Assembly: GCF_020544465.1 (NCBI RefSeq)
Contig: NZ_CP066126.1
Coordinates: 930,001-994,000, forward strand
DNA: 64,000 bases
Direction: 5' to 3'
Origin: Chromobacterium rhizoryzae
Lineage (GTDB): Bacteria > Pseudomonadota > Gammaproteobacteria > Burkholderiales > Chromobacteriaceae
The notes under the pieces are model-generated. The model saw only the letters and a program-made list of their open reading frames with translations, did not search any database and was not told the DNA's origin. Numbering within the stretch: the stretch's first letter is position 1; every line of letters begins with the position of its first letter. Shown here one piece after another: positions 1 through 6,322 of this stretch. The translations under genes and the position numbers were made by a program.

Positions 1-1
1 G

Positions 2-277
2 CCCTTTGTGCGCCACGGCGGCATCTTCATTCCCACCAATAAGGAAATGAAGCTGGGCGAGGAGGTGTTCCTGCTGCTGACCCTGATGGACGACCCGCAG
101 CGCATCGCGGTGCAAGCCAAGGTGGTGTGGCTGACGCCGGCCGGCGCCAACAACAGCCGGGTGCAGGGCGTCGGCGTCGAGTTCGTCGCCGGCGACGCCG
201 GCAAGCAGGCCAAGGACAAGATCGAGGCCCTGCTCAGCGGCGTGCTCAACTCCAGCCGGCCCACTCATACCATGTGA
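2..277 (+). CDS. pilZ: Type IV pilus assembly protein PilZ, C-terminal part (5' end outside window)
   Basis: The reading frame is open from the window edge to the TGA at 275-277, so only the last 91 residues are seen. The visible part carries the GGIFIPT segment, a KLGEEVFLLLTLMDD strand and the VVWLTP...GVGVEF core typical of the short, free-standing PilZ of type IV pilus systems. That family is usually about 115-120 residues, so roughly 25 residues are missing. Members act in the cytoplasm in pilus biogenesis and often lack the c-di-GMP-binding arginines of other PilZ domains. tatD follows 48 bp downstream, a common arrangement in Betaproteobacteria. Confidence 0.9.
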   Translation, partial: PFVRHGGIFIPTNKEMKLGEEVFLLLTLMDDPQRIAVQAKVVWLTPAGANNSRVQGVGVEFVAGDAGKQAKDKIEALLSGVLNSSRPTHTM

Positions 278-325
278 TTGTTTTAGCGGCGCGCGTCCGC
301 GCGCCGCAGCCTGATTGACGCAAAT

Positions 326-1096
326 ATGTTTATCGACTCCCACTGCCATATCAATTTTCCCGACCTCGCCGCGCGCATGCCGGAAGTGCTGGCCAATATG
401 CAGGCCAACCAGGTCAGCCACGCGCTGGTGATCGGCGTCAGCCGTCCCAAATATCCGCAAGTGCTGGAACTCGCGGAGAGCCACGGCAATCTATACGCCA
501 CCGTGGGCGTGCATCCGGACGACCCGGAAGCGGAAGAGTACAGCGAGGACGAACTGGTGGCGCTGGCCGCGCACCCGCGGGTGGTGGGCATAGGCGAAAC
601 CGGACTCGACTACCACTGGTGCAAGGGCGATCTGGAATGGCAGCATCAGCGCTTCCGCACCCATATCCGCGCCGCCAAGCGCGTCGGCCTGCCGCTGGTG
701 ATCCACACCCGCGAGTCCGCCGAGGACACCATCCGGCTGATGCGGGAAGAAAACGCCGAGGCGTGCGGCGGCGTGATGCATTGCTTCACCGAAACCTGGG
801 AGGTGGCGCAAGCCGCGCTGGAGCTGGGCTTCTACATTTCCTTCTCCGGTGTGGTGACCTTCAAGAACGCGGCCCAGGTCAAGGAAGTGGCGCAGAAAGT
901 GCCGCTGGATCGGATGCTGATCGAAACCGATTCCCCGTATCTGGCGCCGGTGCCGTATCGCGGCAAGGTCAACGAGCCGGCCTATGTCCGCCATGTGGCC
1001 GCGCACATCGCCGAGCTGCGCGGCATGGCGGTGGAAGAGGTGGCGCGTGTCACCAGCGATAACTTTTTCCGGCTGTTCTCCAAGGCCAGCCGTTGA
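326..1096 (+). CDS. tatD: TatD-family metal-dependent hydrolase (DNase)
   Basis: A 256-residue cytoplasmic TIM-barrel hydrolase of normal family length. Metal ligands are recognisable: HCH near the N-terminus, GETGLDYH around residue 93, VIHTRES, MHCF and the ETDSPYLAP motif near residue 203. The family shows 3'-5' exonuclease activity on damaged DNA. It lies 48 bp after pilZ and is probably in the same operon. The next gene starts 14 bp after the stop, so co-transcription with the secreted protein and the beta-lactamase-fold hydrolase is likely. It could equally be called a YcfH/YjjV-type paralogue. Confidence 0.93.
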   Translation: MFIDSHCHINFPDLAARMPEVLANMQANQVSHALVIGVSRPKYPQVLELAESHGNLYATVGVHPDDPEAEEYSEDELVALAAHPRVVGIGETGLDYHWCKGDLEWQHQRFRTHIRAAKRVGLPLVIHTRESAEDTIRLMREENAEACGGVMHCFTETWEVAQAALELGFYISFSGVVTFKNAAQVKEVAQKVPLDRMLIETDSPYLAPVPYRGKVNEPAYVRHVAAHIAELRGMAVEEVARVTSDNFFRLFSKASR

Positions 1097-1110
1097 AGCG
1101 GAGAAAGCGC

Positions 1111-1512
1111 ATGAAGCGAATCTTGCTGTCCGGGCTGGCCTTGCTGGCCTTGCTGGCCATATTGTTCTCGGCCCAGGCCTGGGCCAATTGCGTCAATCTG
1201 AACGGACGCAGTTATTGTTCCGAAGACGGCGGCATCGCCCTGGTGCAGCGCGGACAGGCGATGTGCGGCAAGGGCGAATGCGCGATCGATGAATTCGGCA
1301 ACGTGCTGTGCTCGCCTTATCCGGGCGGCGGCGTGGTGCGCGCCAACGGCGTCACATACGCCGGCCCCGGCGCCTGCCTGCTGTCGCGCGACGGCAATCC
1401 GTATTGCGCCAAGCAGCCGCGCGGCGGCTGCCAGCAAGACGCCGACGGCAATGTCCGCTGCGACGGCGGCTGGGTGCGCGAGAAGGCGGAGCGCCCCGAG
1501 CGCTGCCGCTGA
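1111..1512 (+). CDS. Secreted cysteine-repeat protein of unknown function
   Basis: I do not recognise a family. The ATG at 1111 is preferred over an in-frame TTG at 1093 because GGAG lies 7 bases before it. The 133-residue product starts with a basic n-region and a long Leu/Ala core ending in AQAWA, a signal peptide cleaved before NCVNL. The mature part holds ten cysteines. Eight of them form four pairs spaced C-x8-C or C-x9-C with an internal G-N or G-R (for example CAIDEFGNVLC and CQQDADGNVRC), which suggests a four-fold repeat stabilised by disulphides in the periplasm. It sits between tatD and a metallo-hydrolase in one operon. Confidence 0.8.
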   Translation: MKRILLSGLALLALLAILFSAQAWANCVNLNGRSYCSEDGGIALVQRGQAMCGKGECAIDEFGNVLCSPYPGGGVVRANGVTYAGPGACLLSRDGNPYCAKQPRGGCQQDADGNVRCDGGWVREKAERPERCR

Positions 1513-1536
1513 TGCCTTATTACTTGGGAAACGCCA

Positions 1537-2313
1537 TTGGGTTCGCTTGAAGTCACCATCCTGGGCTGCGGCTCCAGTTCCGGCACGCCGGCCATAGGCT
1601 GCGACTGCGTCACCTGCCGTTCGCCGGATCCGCGCAATCGCCGCACCCGCGCCAGCGCCTATATCAAGGCGGCCGGCCAGGGGCTGCTGATCGACACCGG
1701 GCCGGACCTGCGGCAGCAGGCGCTGCGCGAAGGGCTGAGCCAGGTGGACGCGGTGCTGTACACCCATCCGCACGCCGACCACCTGAACGGGATCGACGAC
1801 CTGCGCGCCTTCTGCTACGTGAAGAAGGGGCCGATCACGCTCTACGGCAACGCCTTCACCCTGGACAATATCAAGAGCCGTTTCGACTACGCGCTGCTGC
1901 CGCCGTCCAAGATGTGGGACAAGCCGGTGCTGCTGCCGCAGCAGGTGGACGGGCCGGTGGACTGCGGCGGCGTCACGCTGACGCCCGTGCCCTTGCAACA
2001 CGGTTCCTGGCCTTGCCTCGGCTGGCGCGTCGGCGACATGGCCTGGCTGACCGACGTGTCGGACATCCCTGACAGCAGCCTGCCCTTGTTGCAGGGGCTG
2101 AAGCTCTTGTTCCTGGACTGCCTGAACCACGATCCCTATCCGTCCCACCTCGGCGTGCGGCAATCCTTTGCCTGGGCCGAGCGCATCGGCGCCGAACGCA
2201 CGGTGCTGATCCACATGACCCACAGGCTGGAATTCGGCGCGCTCAGCGCCGAATGTCCGCCCGGCGTGGAGGTCGGCTATGACGGCTTGCGCGTTGAGCT
2301 GCCGTTTAGCTGA
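1537..2313 (+). CDS. Metallo-beta-lactamase-fold hydrolase (PhnP-like)
   Basis: 258 residues with the signature THPHADHLNGIDD near residues 75-87 (HxHxDH zinc ligands), a later HGS and the WLTDVSD motif, and a C-terminal LIHMTH. An early DCVTCRS resembles the extra Cys cluster of PhnP-type phosphodiesterases, which cleave cyclic phosphodiesters. No in-frame ATG fits the N-terminus. The TTG at 1537 is chosen because GGGAA lies 6 bases upstream and the strand SLEVTILGCGSSSGTP begins directly after it. It is the last gene of the pilZ-tatD cluster. Substrate is unknown; no phn genes are nearby. Confidence 0.85.
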   Translation: MGSLEVTILGCGSSSGTPAIGCDCVTCRSPDPRNRRTRASAYIKAAGQGLLIDTGPDLRQQALREGLSQVDAVLYTHPHADHLNGIDDLRAFCYVKKGPITLYGNAFTLDNIKSRFDYALLPPSKMWDKPVLLPQQVDGPVDCGGVTLTPVPLQHGSWPCLGWRVGDMAWLTDVSDIPDSSLPLLQGLKLLFLDCLNHDPYPSHLGVRQSFAWAERIGAERTVLIHMTHRLEFGALSAECPPGVEVGYDGLRVELPFS

Positions 2314-2357
2314 TGCCCGTCATGCAAAGAAATCGTTAATAATCAATCGCTTTTATT

Positions 2358-2822
2358 TCAGGGTTGCAACGGGATCTTTTGATCCAGCACCGCCACCGCG
2401 GTCAGCGCATTGTCCGGGCTGCCGTCCAGCAGCTTGTCGGAATAGCTGAGGTAGGTCAGGGTATTGCGTTTGGCGTCGACGATGCGCACCACCCGCACAT
2501 GCTTGAAGATGAAGGACGCGCCTTCCTTGAACACCTGCTCCTGCTTGGGCAGCGGCCGCGAGAACTTGATCGCGCCCACCTGGCGGCAGGCCACCGAGAA
2601 GCGGGACGGGTCCTTGGCCAGGCCCAGCGCGCCCTTGTAGCCGCCGGTCTTGGCGCGCGAGATATAGCAGGCCACGCCTTGCACCGCCGGGTCGTCGAAA
2701 GCTTCCACCACCACCTTGTCGTTGGGGCTGAGCAGCTTGAAGGTGGTGGACACCTCGCCCACTTCCTCGGCCATCGCGGGCGCGGTCAGGCAGGCGAGCA
2801 GCAACAGGGCAATCTTGTTCAT
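2358..2822 (-). CDS. creA: CreA family periplasmic protein
   Basis: 154 residues with an N-terminal signal peptide (MNKIALLLLACLTAPAMA). The body matches CreA: GEVSTTFKLLSPNDKVVVEAF, DDPAVQGVACYISRAKTGG and a late VVRIVDAKRNTLTYLSYS. CreA is conserved and probably exported; its molecular role is not established. The SD GGAGAAC precedes the ATG. It reads away from the chorismate mutase gene and is separated from it by a terminator hairpin (2843-2872), so it may have its own promoter. The convergent neighbour ends at 2313 with no clear terminator between. Confidence 0.9.
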   Translation of the reverse strand: MNKIALLLLACLTAPAMAEEVGEVSTTFKLLSPNDKVVVEAFDDPAVQGVACYISRAKTGGYKGALGLAKDPSRFSVACRQVGAIKFSRPLPKQEQVFKEGASFIFKHVRVVRIVDAKRNTLTYLSYSDKLLDGSPDNALTAVAVLDQKIPLQP

Positions 2823-2842
2823 TCAGGTTCTCCGGCCGCGGG

Positions 2843-2872
2843 AAAAACGCCGGCCGCGGAGGGCGGCCGGCG
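2843..2872 (-). terminator. Rho-independent terminator after aroQ
   Basis: On the minus strand the stem CGCCGGCCG/CGGCCGGCG (2872-2864 with 2856-2848) has a 7-base loop and is followed by five U residues (2847-2843). It lies between aroQ and creA, so it probably ends or attenuates the trpS-aroQ transcript before creA. Confidence 0.65.
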
Positions 2873-2914
2873 GTCAGCGGATGGAAGCGATTGTAGGGAA
2901 AGCCGGCCTCCGCC

Positions 2915-3220
2915 TCAATCGGCTGCCGCTTTGGCGCGGAAGGCCGCCATTTCATCGGCGATGAAGTACTCTATCATCGTGCGGTAGACCGCCGCGGTCA
3001 GCGCCGCGTCGGCGCCCAGTTCGCCGGCCAGACGCTCGACGCGGCGCATCACCTGATCGACGCGTTTGCCGCCTTCCACTTCTTCCCGGCTGTGCTTGAA
3101 CGCCGCTGCCTGGCGCACGTAAAGGCCGCGCTCGGCGATCAGCGCCACCAGCGCGCGGTCGATGCGGTCGATCTGGCCGCGCACCTCTTCCAGGTTTTGG
3201 CATTGGTAGACTTGTTCCAT
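2915..3220 (-). CDS. AroQ-type chorismate mutase (PchB-like)
   Basis: 101 residues, all-alpha. The segment LEEVRGQIDRIDRALVALIAERG followed by VRQAAAFKHSREEV is the chorismate mutase type II helix with catalytic Arg and Lys positions. It resembles the PchB subgroup that includes isochorismate-pyruvate lyases. The start at 3220 is chosen over a longer in-frame ATG at 3253 because AGAGGAG lies just before it. Expected role is chorismate to prephenate in Phe/Tyr synthesis; lyase activity cannot be excluded. The upstream sequence up to the trpS stop is a truncated repeat element, so the ribosome-binding site sits at the repeat boundary. Confidence 0.85.
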   Translation of the reverse strand: MEQVYQCQNLEEVRGQIDRIDRALVALIAERGLYVRQAAAFKHSREEVEGGKRVDQVMRRVERLAGELGADAALTAAVYRTMIEYFIADEMAAFRAKAAAD

Positions 3221-3234
3221 GCGGTGCTCTCCTC

Positions 3235-3295
3235 TTAAAGAGTGTGTTTTCAACGCGGTCTCGCCGACGCGCAGCAGATCGTAAAAAGGCTCTTA
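3235..3295 (+). repeat. Family A MITE-like repeat, internally deleted copy 1
   Basis: 61 bp between trpS and aroQ. The tail (TTTCAACGC, TCGCCGACGCGCAGCAG, ATCGTAAAAAGGCTCTTA) closely matches the tail of the copy inside hicA at 14422-14562. The head is reduced to AAGAGTGTG. The ends form an imperfect inverted repeat (AAGAGTGTGTTTTC versus AAGAGCCTTTTTAC). The tail end coincides with the TAA stop of trpS (3293-3295). Confidence 0.75.
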
Positions 3296-4315
3296 GTAGT
3301 AGTTCAAGCCCATCGCCGTCTTCACCTCGGCCAGCGTGGCCGCCGCCACTTCGCGCGCGCGCTGGGTGCCGGTCTTCAGCATCGCCATCACCGCCGCCGG
3401 ATCGCGCGCGTACTGCTCGCGGCGGGCGCGGATCGGCTCCAGCAGGGTCTGCAGGCATTCTTCCAACTGCTTCTTGATCACGGTGTCGCCCAGGCCGCCG
3501 CGGCGATAATGCTCCTTCCATTCCGCCACCTGCTCCGTGTCGGAATGGAACACGTCCAGATAGGTGAACACCACATTGCCTTCCACCTGGCCCGGATCGG
3601 CCACGCGCAGGTGATTGGGGTCGGTGTACATCATCTTCACCGCCTGGCGGATCTCGTCCGGCGTGGCCGACAAAGTGATGGTGTTGCCCAGCGATTTGGA
3701 CATCTTGGCCTTGCCGTCGATGCCGGGCAGACGCGAGCCTTGCTCCGGCACCACCGCCCGCGCTTCCACCAGCACCGCCCGATCCACGCTGCCGTTGAAG
3801 CGGCGCACGATCTCGTTGGTCTGCTCAATCATCGGAATCTGGTCTTCGCCCACCGGCACGATGCTGGCCTTGAAGGCGGTGATGTCGGCGGCCTGGGCGG
3901 CGGGGTAGGTGAGGAAGCCGGCGGGGATGTCGCGCTCGTAGCCGCGCTGCTTGATCTCGTCCTTGATGGTGGGGTTGCGCTCCAGACGCGCCACGGTGAC
4001 CAGATTGAGATAGTAGGAAGACAGCTCGGTCAGCTCCGGCACCAGGCTCTGGATGAAGATGGTGCTTTTTTCCGGGTCTATGCCCACCGCTAGATAATCC
4101 AGCGCCACTTGCAGCACATTGTCGCGGACCTTCAGATAGTTGCCCATATTGTCGGTCAGCGCCTGGGCGTCGGCGAGCAGCAGGAACTGGCGGCAACGGT
4201 CTTGCAGGATCACGCGGTTGCGCAGCGAGCCGACGTAGTGGCCCAGATGCAATTGTCCGGTGGTGCGGTCGCCGGTCAGGATGATGTCTTTGGCTGTGAT
4301 GCTGTCCAGATTCAT
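3293..4315 (-). CDS. trpS: Tryptophanyl-tRNA synthetase
   Basis: 340 residues, class I synthetase. The HIGH-like motif is TGQLHLGHYVGSL near the N-terminus, and KAKMSKSLGNTI is the KMSKS loop. It charges tRNA-Trp in the cytoplasm. The ATG at 4315 has GGAG nine bases upstream. The 5' leader (4316-4496) encodes a tiny peptide with three consecutive Trp codons and can fold into competing hairpins, so Trp-dependent attenuation is likely (separate entries). The stop codon is the first three bases of a repeat element. aroQ follows 72 bp downstream on the same strand. Confidence 0.97.
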   Translation of the reverse strand: MNLDSITAKDIILTGDRTTGQLHLGHYVGSLRNRVILQDRCRQFLLLADAQALTDNMGNYLKVRDNVLQVALDYLAVGIDPEKSTIFIQSLVPELTELSSYYLNLVTVARLERNPTIKDEIKQRGYERDIPAGFLTYPAAQAADITAFKASIVPVGEDQIPMIEQTNEIVRRFNGSVDRAVLVEARAVVPEQGSRLPGIDGKAKMSKSLGNTITLSATPDEIRQAVKMMYTDPNHLRVADPGQVEGNVVFTYLDVFHSDTEQVAEWKEHYRRGGLGDTVIKKQLEECLQTLLEPIRARREQYARDPAAVMAMLKTGTQRAREVAAATLAEVKTAMGLNYY

Positions 4316-4346
4316 AACAGTGGTCTCCAGTAAGCTTGAGCTTGTT

Positions 4347-4417
4347 GGAAACTGCCGATCCGGGGGGAGGAGTACTGCTGGAAACCCTATGCCGCCGTAT
4401 CGGCAGCTTCCGGGTTT
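4347..4417 (-). promoter_or_regulatory. Mutually exclusive hairpins in the trpS leader (candidate attenuator)
   Basis: In the minus-strand RNA, the segment GGAAGCTGCCGAT (4411-4399) can pair over 13 bases with ATCGGCAGTTTCC (4359-4347). The same segment can instead form a local hairpin GCTGCCG-ATA-CGGCGGC (4407-4391) extended by AAACCC/GGGTTT (4417-4412 with 4387-4382). The two folds exclude each other. A third pairing, GGCGCC (4456-4451) with GGCGCC (4439-4434), overlaps the end of the leader peptide. No long U run follows, so the output could be termination or altered access to the trpS ribosome-binding site; sequence alone does not decide. Confidence 0.65.
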
Positions 4418-4442
4418 TGGGTATGCAAACGCCGGCGCCGCC

Positions 4443-4496
4443 TTAGTTCAGGCGCCACCACCAAAAGAAGGTTGCGGATGCGGTTGCGTAGTTCAT
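4443..4496 (-). CDS. Trp-rich leader peptide of trpS
   Basis: An 18-codon ORF encodes MNYATASATFFWWWRLN and stops with TAA. Codons 12-14 (4463-4455) are three consecutive TGG, a pattern known from trp operon leader peptides, where ribosome stalling senses charged tRNA-Trp. The next codons lie in a hairpin arm, so a stalled ribosome would change leader folding. The Shine-Dalgarno is weak. A TTGACG at about 4523-4528 and a loose TGATAA close to the ATG could mean an almost leaderless mRNA, but the spacing is poor. The ORF is too short to prove by composition; the support is the WWW run, the stop and the adjacent hairpins. Confidence 0.75.
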   Translation of the reverse strand: MNYATASATFFWWWRLN

Positions 4497-4542
4497 GGGC
4501 TTTATCAGAGCACGGCGGGCAAAGCAGCGTCAAGTGCCGCGT

Positions 4543-4842
4543 TCACGCCACCACGTGCAGCAGGCTGCCGGCCGGCGGCATCAGGTCTTCGGAATAAGGG
4601 GAAGCGTCCTTGCGTCCGACCGCGCTCTGGGCCTGGCGCAGCAGCCGCTCGAAAGACTCGCCGCGGGGCGGGGCGTCCCCGTTGAGCGCGGGAGATTGCG
4701 GATGAGGGGCGAGAAACTCCGCCATCTCCTTGCGCGGGTCGCTGGCGGCGGCGCGGCTGTCGGTCTTGGCGGCGACGGCGCCCACTTCCTTCAACGGCGA
4801 GACGGCGGATCTGGGCGGGGCGGCGATGGCGACGATATGCAT
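4543..4842 (-). CDS. Hypothetical 99-aa protein
   Basis: I do not recognise it. The product is rich in Ala, Pro, Ser and charged residues, has no signal peptide or membrane segment, and looks mostly disordered, with one possible helix around SFERLLRQAQSAVG. The ATG at 4842 has only a weak SD (GGAC). It reads in the same direction as trpS and ends 47 bp before the leader peptide, so it could share a transcript. It might be a genus-specific protein or a chance ORF in GC-rich DNA; no better ORF overlaps it. Confidence 0.5.
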   Translation of the reverse strand: MHIVAIAAPPRSAVSPLKEVGAVAAKTDSRAAASDPRKEMAEFLAPHPQSPALNGDAPPRGESFERLLRQAQSAVGRKDASPYSEDLMPPAGSLLHVVA

Positions 4843-5031
4843 CGGAATAGTCCGGCAGTGGATTCAAGATGCCTGTTGGAGAGCGCTTGCTTGCTATATG
4901 TTCCGGCCTGAATTGTAAAAAAGTGATAATAAACAAAGTGCTATATGGATATTGGCTGTGGGCGAAGTAGCGCGACGGCATGAAAAAAGCCGGACGATGC
5001 CGGCTGTTTTCGGGGCTTGAAGGCTGGGCTT
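4843..5031. other. AT-rich intergenic region, probable promoter of the 99-aa gene
   Basis: Bases 4900-4965 are unusually AT-rich for this window (runs such as AAAAAAGTGATAATAAAC). This fits a minus-strand promoter for the gene ending at 4543, although I could not fix hexamers with good spacing. The ppsR-side terminator lies at 4983-5005. No coding ORF is visible here. Confidence 0.4.
4983..5005 (-). terminator. Rho-independent terminator downstream of ppsR
   Basis: On the minus strand AGCCGG/CCGGCT (5005-5000 with 4993-4988) with a 6-base loop runs into a stretch of six U residues (4988-4983). It lies beyond the repeat element that follows ppsR, so the ppsR transcript would include the repeat. 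Confidence 0.75.
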
Positions 5032-5178
5032 TGCGTCGGTTCAAAGTCTCGCGAGCAAGAAGCGAGACAAGGGAAAACCGCTGAGGAAGCGGAATGTATC
5101 GGTGCTACGTGAGCATTTCGAAGCGGCGCCCACCGCGCCCCGTCTCACGAAGCGCGGCAGGCAGTGAACAGGTGCTTA
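5032..5178 (+). repeat. Family A MITE-like repeat, copy 2
   Basis: About 147 bp with imperfect terminal inverted repeats (head CGGTTCAAAG, tail read backwards CCTGTTCACTG). It shares internal blocks with the hicA copy: CTCGCGAGC, GCGAGACAAGG, GCGGAATGTA and GAGCATTTCGAAGC. The tail end reads TAAGCACC on the minus strand, where TAA is the ppsR stop codon (5178-5176). The tail half has diverged more than in the other copies. Confidence 0.75.
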
Positions 5179-6000
5179 GAAGCGTCGGCCCAGCGCCGCC
5201 TTATGCATGATGGTGGAGGCGATTTCCTCGATGGACTTGTGGGTGGTGCTGATGAAGGGCACGCCGTGGTGGCGGAACATGGATTCGGCCTCATTCACCT
5301 CGCGGCGGCAATTGTCCATGCTGGCGTATTTGGAGTCCGGCCGGCGCTCGGAGCGGATGTGATGCAAGCGCGCCGGATCGATGGTCAGGCCGAAGATCTT
5401 GTCCTTGAACGGCAGCAGCAGCTTGGGCAAGGTCGGGCTGCCCAGGTCTTCCGGCGTCAGCGGGTAGTTGGCGGCGCGGATGCCGTATTGCAGCGCCAGA
5501 TACAGGCAGGTCGGCGTCTTGCCGGAACGGGACACGCCCACCAGGATCACATCCGCCTCATGCAGATCCTTCAATTTGACGCCGTCGTCGTGGTTCAGCG
5601 AGAAGTTGACCGCTTCGATGCGGTGATCGTACTTCTCCTCGTTGACCATGCCGTGGGCCTTGCCCACGCTCAGCGAGGCGCGCTGACCGATTTCCTGCTC
5701 CAACTGGCCGATGAAGGTATCGAAGAAATCTATCATCACCGCGTTCTCAACCTGCAGCGCGCTGCGCACGTCCGGGTTGATGATGCTGGTGAACACCAGC
5801 GGCTTCAGGTGATCGGTTTCCGACACCTGGCGGATGACCTCGGCCAGCGCCTGCGCTTTTTCCACGGTGTCGACGAAGGGAATGGTCTCGCGCTTGAATT
5901 CCACGGTGTCGAACTGGGTCAGCAGCGTGTGCCCCAGCGATTCGGCGGTGATGCCGGTGCGATCGGAAACGAAGAAGGCGGAGCGGAGATGGTGGGGCAT
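5176..6000 (-). CDS. ppsR: PEP synthase regulatory protein (kinase/pyrophosphorylase, DUF299)
   Basis: 274 residues. The P-loop GVSRSGKTPTCLYLA lies near residue 150, and the N-terminus SAFFVSDRTGITAESLGHTLLTQF is typical of the family. The protein inactivates PEP synthase by ADP-dependent phosphorylation of a Thr and reactivates it by phosphate-dependent removal. The start at 6000 (AGGTG five bases upstream) is preferred to a long in-frame extension to 6246 that has no family character. It is divergent from ppsA, its expected target, with 322 bp between them. Confidence 0.95.
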   Translation of the reverse strand: MPHHLRSAFFVSDRTGITAESLGHTLLTQFDTVEFKRETIPFVDTVEKAQALAEVIRQVSETDHLKPLVFTSIINPDVRSALQVENAVMIDFFDTFIGQLEQEIGQRASLSVGKAHGMVNEEKYDHRIEAVNFSLNHDDGVKLKDLHEADVILVGVSRSGKTPTCLYLALQYGIRAANYPLTPEDLGSPTLPKLLLPFKDKIFGLTIDPARLHHIRSERRPDSKYASMDNCRREVNEAESMFRHHGVPFISTTHKSIEEIASTIMHKAALGRRF

Positions 6001-6322
6001 GCAAACACCTGTATTGCGAGTGAACGAGGCCGGAACCGCGCCTGCCGCGCATTGCTGGGGCGCCCGGGGTTCAAGGGATTCTATACTCTGAAAGGCCGCG
6101 AAGAAACCCGCGGCGAGAGCCGGCCAATCATGTAGTGCGTAAATTACACGGTTTTGACAATCATTTTCATCAGGAATGTCCGTCAACTTATTGATTCTGT
6201 TGCAATGCTTGTCCTCGTTCGGCCGAAAACCCGTGTTGCGCTGCAAAAGACGCTACGCATCTGGCACGTAATTCGGCTAGAATGCGGCCCTATCGTCCCA
6301 ATCCAACACAGGAAGTGAAGTG
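6001..6322. other. ppsR/ppsA divergent intergenic region
   Basis: This region holds the two divergent promoters. For ppsA, a TAGAAT at 6278-6283 could be a -10 element but lacks a good -35. A TTGACA at about 6154 also lacks a partner. An isolated TGGCACG resembles the -24 half of a sigma-54 promoter, but the -12 half is poor. I see no other feature. Confidence 0.4.

Noticed and set aside
6260..6285. Sigma-54 promoter upstream of ppsA
   Set aside because: TGGCACG matches the -24 element, but the -12 position has GG instead of GC and other mismatches.
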